A stretch of DNA of 64,000 nt from Trichormus sp. NMC-1. Lineage in GTDB: Bacteria; Cyanobacteriota; Cyanobacteriia; Cyanobacteriales; Nostocaceae. The position numbers were made by a program, and so were the translations under genes. The stretch lies in the NCBI RefSeq assembly GCF_001858025.1, contig NZ_LZQD01000011.1, positions 82,748 through 146,747 of the forward strand, written 5' to 3'. Under the pieces are notes generated by a model. It was given only the letters and a program-made list of their open reading frames with translations, was not told the DNA's origin and did not search any database. Positions 16,971 to 26,147 of this stretch are shown piece by piece; position 1 is the first letter of the stretch; each line of letters begins with the position of its first letter.

Positions 16971-17693
16971 ATGAATGAAATTACTATTGTATTAATTGAG
17001 AATCATAATTTAACCCGGATGGCACTCAAAACTGAATTGCAATCACACACTGGGTTTAAGGTGATTGGTGAAACGGGTAATGCAACTCAGGGACTAAAAC
17101 TTTTGGAAACACTGAAACCAAATGTGGCTGTGATAGATATTAATTTACCAGATATAAACGGGATTGAACTGATCCGTAAATTTAAGCGTTATCAGGCAGA
17201 AACAGGACAATCACAGGTAAAAATATTGATTTTGACGATAAATAATAGTGAAGATGTAGTTTTAGCTGCGTTTGCGGCTGGTGCTGATTCTTATTGTATA
17301 AAGGAAATAAGTATTAATAAATTTACTGAAGCTGTACAAGCAACTGCTAATGGTAACTCTTGGATTGATCCAGCGATCGCTAATATAGTATTACAAAAAA
17401 TGCGTCAAGGTATTTCCAATGATAATCAATCATTGGATAAGCCAAAAGTTGTAAAAATTGAGGTATTAGAAATAGAATATGAACAAGTTTTAGAAACCTA
17501 CCCCCTAACTCAAAAAGAACTAGCAATTTTAGAATTAATAGTAAGTGGTTGCAGCAATGCTCAAATAGCCGAGAAATTATATATTACCGTAGGTACAGTC
17601 AAAACTCATGTTCACAATCTTAAAAATAAGTTATGCGCTGATGACCGTACCCAAGTTGCTGTGAGGGCTTTACGTTCGGGTTTAGTGATGTAG
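16971..17693 (+). CDS. NarL/LuxR-family response regulator
   Basis: I chose the ATG at 16971, with AGGTG about 10 bases upstream, over the GTG at 16959. The 240-residue protein has a receiver domain (IVLIENHNLTRMALK; phosphoacceptor Asp in VAVIDINLPD; Lys in SYCIKEI) and a C-terminal LuxR HTH (LTQKELAILELI, NAQIAEKLYITVGTVKTHV). The acidic pair that normally binds Mg2+ reads Glu-Asn (IENH) instead of Asp-Asp, so phosphorylation may be weak. No histidine kinase lies nearby, making it an orphan regulator. A paralogue at 54290 has the opposite defect. Confidence 0.88.
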   Translation: MNEITIVLIENHNLTRMALKTELQSHTGFKVIGETGNATQGLKLLETLKPNVAVIDINLPDINGIELIRKFKRYQAETGQSQVKILILTINNSEDVVLAAFAAGADSYCIKEISINKFTEAVQATANGNSWIDPAIANIVLQKMRQGISNDNQSLDKPKVVKIEVLEIEYEQVLETYPLTQKELAILELIVSGCSNAQIAEKLYITVGTVKTHVHNLKNKLCADDRTQVAVRALRSGLVM

Positions 17694-17853
17694 TCAAATG
17701 TAAGTATCTATGATTAACATCTCAATGTCATTTTATAAAAAGTGGCACTATTTATTGTAAAACATTTGGTTCTACCATTTCCCTTATGACAAAACATCCT
17801 TTTGATATATCTAAAACCATTGGTGTACATAGGTTTCATATAAATTAATAAGC

Positions 17854-17961
17854 GATCGCCCCAAAGGAATCCCCACATTTTAGATTTCCGCATCTTTGAC
17901 ACCTACACTTAACACCAATAGCTTAATTTCAAAGAGTGATCGCCCCAAAGGAATCCCCACA
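17854..17961. repeat. Two direct copies of a 24-bp word
   Basis: An identical 24-base word (starting GATCGCCCCAAAGG) occupies 17854-17877 and 17938-17961. The second copy abuts the vapB fossil and the first overlaps a HIP1 site. Between 17694 and 17970 I see no gene. Confidence 0.6.
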
Positions 17962-17969
17962 GTCTAGCC

Positions 17970-18053
17970 ATATTGGTTCTCCTGAAAGAATACCAATAAC
18001 ATTTAATAATGGATATTCTATCGTTTCTCTATCTGTTAATTCTCTTTGTTCAA
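17970..18053 (-). pseudogene. vapB antitoxin fossil (internal fragment)
   Basis: Read on the minus strand, these 84 bases match 48639-48722, inside the intact antitoxin gene, with about two differences (codons for FEQRELTDRETIE and LLNVIGI). The adjoining 101 bases (18054-18154) match the intact gene's promoter region and the STAND gene tail. About 142 bp containing the start codon and first half of vapB are missing, and no vapC remains. The frame has no start, so it is a deletion-derived pseudogene. The match was read directly from this window. Confidence 0.85.
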
Positions 18054-18121
18054 AACCTCTATAACATCTATTAAACTATAGCCTGTTTTAACAGATTTTA
18101 GCTTTGAGCCTGAAATTTATT

Positions 18122-20587
18122 TCAAGATTCATAATTCATCGCTTTTAATACTCGTTTTATTTGCTTGGGTGCGTCAATTTGTTCGGGACTCCAAAGATAC
18201 ATTGCTTTGTCAAAATATTGTTTACTGTTAGCTTTATCTCCTATTTTTTGATAGGTTAATGCTAGTTGAAAGTAGGCTTCTGCTAGGTCACATTTTGCAC
18301 CAATTTTATCTAATATTGCGATTGATTCTTGATGATAAATAAGGGCTATTTCAAATTTTTGCTTTTGTCGATAAATTTCTGATAACGCATTTAAAGCATT
18401 GCCATTAATTAGTGTTGAATGAGTTTCATCACTAAAAGAAATAGCATTCAAATAAAATTTTTCTGCTTTTTCAATTTCTTGCAAATTTTTATAAGCCATT
18501 CCTAAAAAAATCAATTTTAATCCACGTACCCATATATCTAAAATATCGTTTAAATTATTATTCTCAACTTTTTTGATAAAATGCAATGCTTTATCCTTAC
18601 AGTTAATACAGGAATACAAATAAGCCAAATAGAACCACACAACTATTTTACGCTTCATAAAATCATCACTTTTGTCATCAAAAAGAGAGTGAATATTTTC
18701 GCTTATCTCCAATGCGTTTTTAATTTCTAAGAGTTGAATTCTACAAAGAACAATATTTAACATACAGTCTATTTTTAGTTCTTTTAATTCAAAATTTTTT
18801 TGTATGGTTTCATTATATGAACAACAACTACTATTTGAAATCAGGTGTTCTAAATTTTGAGTTGATAACTTTTCAGATTTTTGATAAAAAGTAATAGATT
18901 CGTGTATATTTCCTTTTCTATAGCAGATATTTGCCAACATACTATATAGTTTACTTTCAGAATAAAATCGGTTAATTTTACCAATATTATTAATTGTGTT
19001 TGTAATTGCAAAATTAATCTCTGATATTAAACCCAATTTCATCAAAGAACTACCAAGAGTTGAACCAGATTCCCATTTATTAGGTTTTTCCCATTGGTTA
19101 GGTCTGCGATGTAATATGACACTGCAAGCTTTGTCAAAATCCTTAATCTCTACATAATGATAATAAGCCTCCAATGCTTTACTTCCATCCTTAACAGTTT
19201 CAATAGTTTTAACACTTTCAGTCCAAAATTCTGCCGCTTTGGTATTTGCTTGTTTCCAATCTTGTCTATTTCTCAATCTTTCTATTGCTTCTTTACGAAT
19301 TACAGGATGTAACGAATATTCATCATTATTGAATTCAAATAAAGCACGGTCTTTCAAAATTTTAATAATTCTTTTATGCTGATTTTTTACTACATCCCAA
19401 AGTAAACAGAATAAACCTTTTTCTGGTATCGTCGAAACATATTCATCTTGATAACGATAACATCCCATTCGACACAGCAAATTATAAGCATCAGTATTAA
19501 TATAAGCTAATCTTTCAAATTGTTCTCTAATTAAATTCGCTACCGCAGTTTCAACTTCTAAATTCTCCTCAGTTTTATTTTCCTGCCAATAAGCAACAAT
19601 ATCTCCATTAAAATCATTTAGAATCGGATTACATAACACTTTCATAGCTAAGGCATTGCCACCATAAACCTTATAAATTTCGGTTAATATGGGAATATCT
19701 GAGTTAATACCTTGATAATGCCAATACTCACTCCATGCTTCTACACTTAAACTAGGCAGACTATACAAGGTAATATATAAACTCTCACAAAGACGTTCAC
19801 GACTGGTAATTAAGGTAAGCGATTTAACGCTAGAATCGGTTAAAACTCGCAATAATTCTACATAACTACGATTCTGTTCAATAAACTTACCAGAAGCATC
19901 TAAAGCAGGTTCGAGGTTATCTATTAAAATGCCTATTTCTCGATCTTGGAGTTCTTGCTTTAATCGTTGTAAAGATTCTATTAACTCCTTTCCGGGTTCT
20001 TCTCCTAATTTACGCAAATTAAATTCTAAAAGATTCTCTATTGATGCAATATCCTTTTTTTCTTTACCAATAGGAAACTCTAAGACTGTTTTAAACCTTC
20101 TTTCAAGATATTTCTGAGCTAAACGAGTTTTACCAGTCCCTCCTGGTGCGATGATTTGGATAATTTTTGCGCCTTTATTGATCCGGTTGTCAAGAGCGAT
20201 AATTGCATCGTCTCTACCTACGAAATTAGGATCATACTCAGTAGTGCAAGCATCTTGCCGGCTAGATGTAGATGTATTCAAGGAGAAGATACTGTCACTA
20301 GCCTGATTTTGGCTTTCTGTAACCGTTGGTTTATGTAGTAAATCAGGCTTATATTGAGCAAATAAGGCCATTAAATTAGCCCGCTGTGAAGAATGATCAT
20401 CTTCAAAATCATTTTTTAAGCCAAAGACTTGACAAATCTTTCTAATATGTTGCCTTACGGTAGTGTCAGCAATAACTAAGGATTTAGCGATCGCTTCATC
20501 ACTCTCACCAGATAAAAAATGCTCTAACACCTCTCTACGTCTTGCTGTTAGCTGTTGTAATGCCGTTTCAAATCTCTGTTTAGTCAT
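18122..20587 (-). CDS. HTH-STAND-TPR regulator (LuxR-like HTH, NB-ARC-like ATPase, TPR)
   Basis: The 821-residue protein begins with a LuxR/GerE-like HTH (LTARRREVLEHFLSG, IADTTVRQHIRKI, residues 12-57). It continues with a STAND ATPase (Walker A APGGTGKT at about 147-154, Walker B IGILIDNLEPAL) and a winged-helix-like segment. The C-terminal half carries TPR-like helices (SITFYQKSEKLS, AEAYFQLALTYQKIGDKANS). Such proteins are usually ligand-triggered transcription regulators or defence sensors. Its last ten codons and downstream DNA recur at 48396-48496, showing that a second copy once stood before vapBC. It is transcribed divergently from the CHAP gene. Confidence 0.82.
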   Translation of the reverse strand: MTKQRFETALQQLTARRREVLEHFLSGESDEAIAKSLVIADTTVRQHIRKICQVFGLKNDFEDDHSSQRANLMALFAQYKPDLLHKPTVTESQNQASDSIFSLNTSTSSRQDACTTEYDPNFVGRDDAIIALDNRINKGAKIIQIIAPGGTGKTRLAQKYLERRFKTVLEFPIGKEKKDIASIENLLEFNLRKLGEEPGKELIESLQRLKQELQDREIGILIDNLEPALDASGKFIEQNRSYVELLRVLTDSSVKSLTLITSRERLCESLYITLYSLPSLSVEAWSEYWHYQGINSDIPILTEIYKVYGGNALAMKVLCNPILNDFNGDIVAYWQENKTEENLEVETAVANLIREQFERLAYINTDAYNLLCRMGCYRYQDEYVSTIPEKGLFCLLWDVVKNQHKRIIKILKDRALFEFNNDEYSLHPVIRKEAIERLRNRQDWKQANTKAAEFWTESVKTIETVKDGSKALEAYYHYVEIKDFDKACSVILHRRPNQWEKPNKWESGSTLGSSLMKLGLISEINFAITNTINNIGKINRFYSESKLYSMLANICYRKGNIHESITFYQKSEKLSTQNLEHLISNSSCCSYNETIQKNFELKELKIDCMLNIVLCRIQLLEIKNALEISENIHSLFDDKSDDFMKRKIVVWFYLAYLYSCINCKDKALHFIKKVENNNLNDILDIWVRGLKLIFLGMAYKNLQEIEKAEKFYLNAISFSDETHSTLINGNALNALSEIYRQKQKFEIALIYHQESIAILDKIGAKCDLAEAYFQLALTYQKIGDKANSKQYFDKAMYLWSPEQIDAPKQIKRVLKAMNYES

Positions 20588-20734
20588 CCGTAAACAAACG
20601 TTTATCTAAGTTGTTTATTAATACTAACATCCGTGTACAAAGTTGTTTATGGCTTATGTATCAAACTTTAGACATAGAAAAAAGTCCTACCTTTCAATGG
20701 TGAGGACAATTTGTAAGAACAACCAAATTACACC
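20588..20734. promoter_or_regulatory. Divergent promoter region, HTH-STAND regulator / CHAP gene
   Basis: This 147-bp AT-rich spacer must hold both promoters. The words ACAAAC, TTGTTTAT and GTTTATGG recur in it (CAAACGTTTATC, AAGTTGTTTATTA, AAGTTGTTTATGG). These repeats could be binding sites for the HTH-STAND regulator, but this is only suggestive. Confidence 0.4.
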
Positions 20735-21196
20735 ATGAAACAACTTCAAAGAAAAATAGTTCCCCTTGTTATGGGAGCATCCACGACTATTCTTACTATT
20801 GCAGGAACATATGTATCTGTCTTAACACTGCAAAAACCTGCCCAAGCAGCTTCTCGCTGCGAGTGTGTCCAATATGTGAGAAATCGTTTTGGGTTGCCTT
20901 CACCTAGTGGAAATGCGAATCAGTGGAATGATGGTTATTTGCAACGTAACCGTTTCCGTCAAGTTGGTCCAACTCGCGGTTCAATTGTTGTTTTTGAAAA
21001 AACTTTCCCAGGTGCTGATTCAAGGAACGGTCATGTAGCTGTCCTAGAAGATTTTGATCCCAAGACTGGCAAAATTACTGTCCGAGGAGCTAATCAGGGT
21101 GGAAACTCCATAGAGAACAACTGTAGCAATGTTAATTCTATTAGATTCGGCACTTCTATTAATGGTCGTAGCGATGTGAGTTTTTGGCAACGGTAA
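20735..21196 (+). CDS. Secreted CHAP-domain peptidoglycan amidase-like protein
   Basis: The 153-residue protein starts with a signal peptide (basic start, hydrophobic LVMGASTTILTIAG, cleavage around AQA-A near residue 38). The mature part is a CHAP domain: catalytic Cys in RCECVQYVRNR (about C44) and His in NGHVAVLEDF. CHAP enzymes cleave peptidoglycan cross-links or stem peptides in the periplasm. It stands next to the divergently transcribed HTH-STAND regulator and before a terminator. Possible roles are wall remodelling during conjugation or a lytic effector. Confidence 0.8.
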   Translation: MKQLQRKIVPLVMGASTTILTIAGTYVSVLTLQKPAQAASRCECVQYVRNRFGLPSPSGNANQWNDGYLQRNRFRQVGPTRGSIVVFEKTFPGADSRNGHVAVLEDFDPKTGKITVRGANQGGNSIENNCSNVNSIRFGTSINGRSDVSFWQR

Positions 21197-21243
21197 AACT
21201 TTTGAATTAAGATTCTTCTTGAAAGAAGTTATATAGAATTTAT

Positions 21244-21284
21244 GCGATCGCTCTAATTATTCTCCATGAGCGATCGCTTTTTTT
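21244..21284 (+). terminator. Terminator built from two HIP1 sites
   Basis: GCGATCGCTC (21244-21253) pairs perfectly with GAGCGATCGC (21268-21277), followed by seven T. The HIP1 octamer itself forms the stem, so this repeat has been co-opted as the terminator of the CHAP gene. Confidence 0.85.
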
Positions 21285-21323
21285 GGAAAAAATTTATCAA
21301 ATTAATTTTTTAGGAGATAGTTA

Positions 21324-21824
21324 ATGACTAAATGGTTAATTTTTCTGATTTCTATAGTTATTTCAAATATCTATTCATCGAATACTTTAGCACAGGAAGT
21401 ACCTAATATAGCTGAAAGTTCTGTTGTGTCAGATAACACCAATACTACATCAACTCCTAACACTGGAACTCCATCTAACTTAAACACAAATACTATTAAC
21501 CAAGGTGTTTCCGCTTTTAGTTCTAGCTTTAGTGGTTATAGTTCCTATGGTAGTCAATGCGGTTTATCTATTTCAGGTGGTTATATCAATAATGGTGATC
21601 AAAATAGTTATCAAATTGTAACTACATTTAATACTAATCCCTGTACTAATCAAAGTGATTTAGAAAATATTAGACAAAACAATGAGAATAAAAGAGAAGT
21701 ATTCAGAGCAAATGCTAACATCATTACTGCTTGTATTAATGCCAGAATAGAAGCGGTAAAAAATAGAGTCAATCCAGATACTATTTGTAAACTTGATAAT
21801 TTTCAAATGCCAAGAACCCCTTAA
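21324..21824 (+). CDS. Hypothetical secreted Asn/Ser/Thr-rich protein
   Basis: The 166-residue protein has a signal peptide (MTKWLIFLISIVISNIYSS, cleavage near LAQ-E). A low-complexity Asn/Thr/Ser segment follows (NTNTTSTPNTGTPSNLNTN), then a Cys-containing C-terminal part (SQCGLSISGGYINNG, NPCTNQ, ACINARIEAVKN, CKLDNF). Four Cys may form disulfides in the periplasm or outside the cell. I do not recognise the family. GGAG lies about 8 bases before the ATG. Confidence 0.65.
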   Translation: MTKWLIFLISIVISNIYSSNTLAQEVPNIAESSVVSDNTNTTSTPNTGTPSNLNTNTINQGVSAFSSSFSGYSSYGSQCGLSISGGYINNGDQNSYQIVTTFNTNPCTNQSDLENIRQNNENKREVFRANANIITACINARIEAVKNRVNPDTICKLDNFQMPRTP

Positions 21825-22261
21825 TTGTTTTAACTTAAAAAATTCAGCTTTTTCTATTATTTCTTAATACAAAAAAATAGTAAGTAGAAATTTAGTCAGG
21901 ATTCAAGTCAGAGAATTAAGTAAGATTAGGTGTCAATTCTAAAGAGGTTTTACTATTACAGGGAAAGAAAGGAAAATAGAAAATTAACTTTTAATCTTTC
22001 CCTCAATAAGTAAATACTTTCAAGCTAATTAAGCAAGCAGCAATAGCTGTTTTAATTGACAAATAGTATTGGTTCTGTCTATACTAGAAAATATTAGGTT
22101 CGCGTATTCAAAAATTAAAGTCACTCCAGGAATAAAATCATACAGCCTGAATAAATTTATAGCATTATCAAATCTGGTTAATACCACTCAATGATGGGAA
22201 ACCATCATTGAAAATGTAATTGTTCAAAATACAAACTGGTGTAACTATCATCTGGATAACT
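21825..22261. other. Intergenic region with a GAAA-tetraloop hairpin
   Basis: TCAATGATGG (22188-22197) and CCATCATTGA (22202-22211) form a perfect 10-bp stem closed by a GAAA tetraloop. It lies about 50 bases before the next start codon. No T-run follows, so a regulatory or mRNA-stabilising role is likelier than termination. Nothing else is visible in the region. Confidence 0.5.
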
Positions 22262-22684
22262 ATGCTAATTATTTGCCCTAAATGCCAAAGTGATAACTCT
22301 CGTAAATTATCCCTAATTTATCAAGAAAATGTCACCCATAGCACTAGCACAGTCAGAGGTTCTATAGGTTCAAAGTCTGCTGCTGCTTATAAAAATCAAA
22401 CTAATACTACATCACTTGGCAAGATAGCAGCACCACCAGAAAAACCAAAATCAAATATTATATTAATTTTTAAAACCATTTTTATTACCTGGATAGGTAT
22501 TATAGTATTCACAATTTTTAAAGCATTAGTTTTGATTGAATTGTTAATATTTTTATTTTTCCCAATCTATCTATTCTGGGCATTAAGAAAAAACATTTTA
22601 TACTCACGCAAATACCCTAAACTTTATAAAAAGTGGGATAATTCTTTTATGTGCCAGCGTTGTGGAACAATTTTCGAGGGTTAA
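22262..22684 (+). CDS. Zinc-ribbon membrane protein, hypothetical
   Basis: I chose the ATG at 22262 because the translation then opens MLIICPKCQSDN, a classic zinc-ribbon knuckle. The upstream TTG would only add an unconserved stretch. The 140-residue protein has CPKC at its start, two hydrophobic segments (IILIFKTIFITWIGIIVFTIF and LIELLIFLFFPIYLFWAL) and a second knuckle CQRCGTIF at its end. The two Cys pairs probably build one zinc site, with both ends in the cytoplasm. Function unknown. Confidence 0.65.
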   Translation: MLIICPKCQSDNSRKLSLIYQENVTHSTSTVRGSIGSKSAAAYKNQTNTTSLGKIAAPPEKPKSNIILIFKTIFITWIGIIVFTIFKALVLIELLIFLFFPIYLFWALRKNILYSRKYPKLYKKWDNSFMCQRCGTIFEG

Positions 22685-22784
22685 CAAAAGAACAAATAGT
22701 TAAGCTATTCAAAATCATTGATACAATGATGACTAATCATTACAATTAACTACCAGTTTTTAAAACTCTATTTCATTAACAAAT

Positions 22785-24014
22785 TCAAAGTCTATCTGGC
22801 ATTTCTAAAAAGCCCTTTGGCTTTGGTGAAGACAGGTTTACAACCTTGCTCCCGGAAACAGTAGAACTAGCATTATTAGTCGCAGTATTACTATTTTTAG
22901 CAATTAGATTCCCACTACCAAACAACACTTGATACAAAGCCCACACATCTGCTAATCGCACACCCATTCCTACTTTATCTAATGCTGGGGGAATCTCTAT
23001 ACCACCATTCCAGATCAATTTAACATTGCTGTAATGTGCCTCTAATTCTGGTTTAAGATATTCCGCAGTCCCACCACACAAAATCATCTCATTAATATCA
23101 CGGGGTATTTCTTGTAATAACCAGCGCACTAATGCCCGAAAATATTCATCCCGACTAAGTTTGAGAGCAAAAGACATATCTTGAGCTTCTGCTAAAATCT
23201 CAGCTTCACTTTTACGTCGTGATAAGGTAGCTAAAACTTCCGACTTACATTCAGATCCTGCTGCTACCACCGCAGCTATCAGATGTGGATCATCTTTCGA
23301 TAAACCACTACAACGTCTAACAAAATCATCCAACATCCATGACATCCCAAAGGTATTTGATACCCCCGGAGTTACTGCACCTTTATTAGATATCTGTACA
23401 GAAGCATTGCGATATCCCAACATTACTACCGCAAGATTACAATTCCTAATCTTTGTTCCCAAAATAGTGCGTCTATGTAGATAAATACCAACTCCTTCGG
23501 GGACAACATTCAAGTCTACCAACTTGATCCTGATTTCACCAGTAGGTGTATTAAAACATTTTAGTGCCTGTTTTAATTTAGATTCAAGACGCTCCCTATC
23601 TTGATATTCTGAAGGTGGTAATAAAACAGCAAGTGAAACTGTGAATTTGTTCATCAGTTTCAATTTTTGACTAACCACCCACAAAACACCACAAATTTTT
23701 TGTACTGCATTTTCTTCTTTCAACTGCTTGAGTAAGGAGTTACCACCATATTTTTTTCTCGCTAGGAAACCAATAGCATAATATTCCTCACCAATACCCA
23801 CCCAGCAGGTATTCTCTGGATCTGTTTCACCTGATTTAGTTTTTTCATAGTTTTCTACTGACGCAACTGATACATCTGCTATTTCTGGTTCCATACACAG
23901 CAACGTAGGAAAGTCATTTTTATTAAATATACTTGCAATTGCTTTGGTTTGAGAACCACCTAAATCTATAGCCAGTGTCAAATCTGGGATTACACTATTT
24001 GTAGTTTTAGTCAT
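22785..24014 (-). CDS. parM: ParM/StbA-type actin-like partition protein
   Basis: The 409-residue protein has the actin/Hsp70-type ATPase pattern: phosphate-1 loop LAIDLGGSQTKAIA at the start, a central phosphate-2-like segment, and the adenosine motif MILCGGTAEYLKPEL near residue 320. Plasmid ParM proteins polymerise to push plasmid copies apart. A gene 99 bp upstream on the same strand could encode the ParR adaptor. The first half resembles the ParM/StbA set found on other cyanobacterial plasmids. The C-terminal tail is Ser/Asn-rich and disordered. Confidence 0.8.
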   Translation of the reverse strand: MTKTTNSVIPDLTLAIDLGGSQTKAIASIFNKNDFPTLLCMEPEIADVSVASVENYEKTKSGETDPENTCWVGIGEEYYAIGFLARKKYGGNSLLKQLKEENAVQKICGVLWVVSQKLKLMNKFTVSLAVLLPPSEYQDRERLESKLKQALKCFNTPTGEIRIKLVDLNVVPEGVGIYLHRRTILGTKIRNCNLAVVMLGYRNASVQISNKGAVTPGVSNTFGMSWMLDDFVRRCSGLSKDDPHLIAAVVAAGSECKSEVLATLSRRKSEAEILAEAQDMSFALKLSRDEYFRALVRWLLQEIPRDINEMILCGGTAEYLKPELEAHYSNVKLIWNGGIEIPPALDKVGMGVRLADVWALYQVLFGSGNLIAKNSNTATNNASSTVSGSKVVNLSSPKPKGFLEMPDRL

Positions 24015-24113
24015 GTTATTACTCCTTTTTCTATCAATGAACCGAAATATATTCTTTGTGATTTAATTTCGTTAATTATGATCCTAAAATTAGGTTTTAC
24101 TTATTTATGGTGT

Positions 24114-24632
24114 TTATCCAAATAATGAACGGATATCCTGTCTAATAGCCGTTTGTTCATCTGTTAATTCCATCTGTACCTCTACATCTTCGTCCCAAAA
24201 GTCATCATATTGCCCAGTTTCTGGAGATTGAGTAACTGTGATGTTATTAGTAATTGTTGGTGCAACTCTACTTTTAGGAATAATAGGTTGTACTTCATCA
24301 TTAGACATATCTAAAGCTATTCCTTCGCTTTCCATACTTTGCAAGATTGTTTTAGGTGATGGCAAATCAAACTTTAGCTCTATTTGGATGTAATTCCACT
24401 GTCGTGAAAGCTCGAAAAATGAATAAACTATTAATTTTTTTAATTGTTTTTGATCATGTCCACCTGACTTCACATATGCAACTGGTAGGAAACACATTTT
24501 GGCTGCCTCCCATAATAAATCTTTTATATCTTTATCAGGGTAGTTTAGTAAATATTTTAGTAACATTCCATCTAATGAATGTTCCCTATATCTAAATCTG
24601 ATTCTAGTTTCCAATAATTTTTCTTCGCTCAT
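24114..24632 (-). CDS. Possible ParR-like adaptor upstream of parM
   Basis: The 172-residue protein has an N-terminal basic helical domain (RIRFRYREHSLDGMLLKYLL, LLWEAAKMCFLPVAYV) that could be a ribbon-helix-helix DNA-binding unit. An acidic C-terminal tail follows (FWDEDVEVQMELTDEQTAI). ParR proteins have this design: the N-terminus binds the centromere and the acidic tail binds ParM. The gene precedes parM on the same strand and has a hairpin-rich region upstream. The usual order is parM then parR, so the reversed order is a caveat. Assignment rests on context. Confidence 0.5.
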   Translation of the reverse strand: MSEEKLLETRIRFRYREHSLDGMLLKYLLNYPDKDIKDLLWEAAKMCFLPVAYVKSGGHDQKQLKKLIVYSFFELSRQWNYIQIELKFDLPSPKTILQSMESEGIALDMSNDEVQPIIPKSRVAPTITNNITVTQSPETGQYDDFWDEDVEVQMELTDEQTAIRQDIRSLFG

Positions 24633-25552
24633 ATAACACTAAACCATCATTCTTATAATTTATATTTTCTCAGTCTCATGCAGTGAACCTTCTACATATA
24701 TGTTTTTTTCTCATACAAAACTACTACAACTGTAATTTGTCAAACTAATAACTTAAACCTCATCCAAGTTTAAAACTGGAGTTTTTTGAAAGGTAACAGT
24801 ATATGATTTAGGAATAAAACCCGATTTAAAAAACTATGCGTTTCAAAGTAGATGCGGTTTACTATGATTGTTAAACTCAACTAATCTTTGCTTAGATAAT
24901 ATAGTAACCAGGGGAAATATTTATTTCCTTTCGTTATATCCAACATATTGCAATATTAGTCAGTTAGTTGGAAACTAACAAAAAGTATAAATGGCTTATA
25001 CTTTTTGATATATTTTTAATCAGCTTTTCTATACCTTGTGCTTATATTGTTAATATGCTTATATTATTAATACAAAACTAAAATCAAAACAAAATTTAAA
25101 TTGCGACAAGAGTAATTGCATACTACAAAAGTAGCAACAATGTAGTTCATTAAATGAGTAATTATGCTTAATATTTTTTGTGGGTCAGAAATGGTCACGC
25201 AATGGGAATAGATTGGGGATAACATGGGCAATTTATACAAAAACAAACTGTCGAAGAAGCTATTGAATTCAAAAAACTCACCTGATTTGGGTTCAAAATG
25301 GGGACGCGGTGGGGACGATCAATTTGGTTCAACTTTTTGCGTATAGCACTGCTGTATAATCGTGAAAGTCTTACTGTATAAGTATTTCAGGTGATTCAAT
25401 CAAAAGTATTTAATACTACAAAGCTAGGCAATAAAGTTGATTCCCTGTGAGACGCAAGCCATGTTTTGTTTATACGCTCTATACGCCTACCACACCTAAA
25501 AAATAGCCTCACAACAACTTTTTTCTGAATATAAAGTTTTTTGGAGATAGTC
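24633..25552. other. Hairpin-rich region between parM operon and mobC (parC/oriT candidate)
   Basis: No gene is visible in these 920 bases. GTTAGTT/AACTAAC (24963-24979) is followed at once by AAAAAGTATAA (24980-24990) facing TTATACTTTTT (24996-25006). A tandem 17-bp AT-rich repeat (GCTTATATTGTTAATAT) lies near 25040-25075. Near 25180-25320 come G-rich words (GGTCACGCAATGGG, GGGGACGCGGTGGGGACG). The location upstream of both partition and mobilisation genes suits a centromere and the transfer origin. Confidence 0.45.
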
Positions 25553-25957
25553 ATGAAGTCCAACAAAACTAAGGGAACTGATGGAGTAGCTAAAAAAATT
25601 GTGTTACCTATTCGTTTTGCTGCTGATGAGTACGAGCAACTTAAACAAAAAGCAAATGAAGCCAGAGTAAGTATCACAGAATTTATTCGCCGTGCTGCAC
25701 TTCGACGGCGTGTTGTGGAATTACCCCCTCCCCTTGAGTTAAATTGGAAATTGTACGCAGAACTAAATGCTATTGGGGTGAATCTTCACCAAATAGCTAC
25801 AGCAGCAACTAAAGCGTCGAAAACAGGACAAGGCGTAAATATTGATCCTGAGCAGCTACAAAACTTAGTAGAATCCCTGCGTGCATCCATCAAGGAAACA
25901 CAAATGCAACTGCTGGAGTGCGGGGTGACAGCTGCTGAATCAGAAGAAATTATTTGA
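25553..25957 (+). CDS. mobC: MobC-like relaxosome accessory protein
   Basis: The ATG at 25553 has GGAG six bases upstream, deciding the start against the TTG at 25541. The 134-residue protein has a ribbon-helix-helix-like N-terminus (IVLPIRFAADEYEQLKQKAN, VSITEFIRRAALRRRV). The MobC signature follows (LNAIGVNLHQIATAATK). MobC proteins bind oriT and help the relaxase open the duplex. The gene precedes the relaxase gene by 190 bp, which contain a dispersed repeat. Confidence 0.85.
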   Translation: MKSNKTKGTDGVAKKIVLPIRFAADEYEQLKQKANEARVSITEFIRRAALRRRVVELPPPLELNWKLYAELNAIGVNLHQIATAATKASKTGQGVNIDPEQLQNLVESLRASIKETQMQLLECGVTAAESEEII

Positions 25958-25984
25958 TTGGTCAAAGACGTACCGGAGATGATT

Positions 25985-26060
25985 GTGCTTCGCGCACTTT
26001 CAGCGAACTGCTTGCAGCAGCGCTAGTTCCCTCCGGGACGCTCCGCGAACGCTATCCCTC
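25985..26060. repeat. Dispersed repeat patch between mobC and the relaxase
   Basis: This GC-richer patch (GCTTCGCGCAC, CTCCGGGACGCTCCGCG, GCGAACGCTATC) includes the 23-bp word shared with 16034-16056. It is typical of small dispersed Nostoc repeats and contains several short inverted repeats. It separates mobC from the relaxase gene. Confidence 0.6.
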
Positions 26061-26147
26061 TAAAATTCACCAAATTTTCCCAAATCTCCAATAGTATTCA
26101 GCCCCACCCTAAATAACCCATCGTAGACATCGCTGAAAGGAGTTCCC

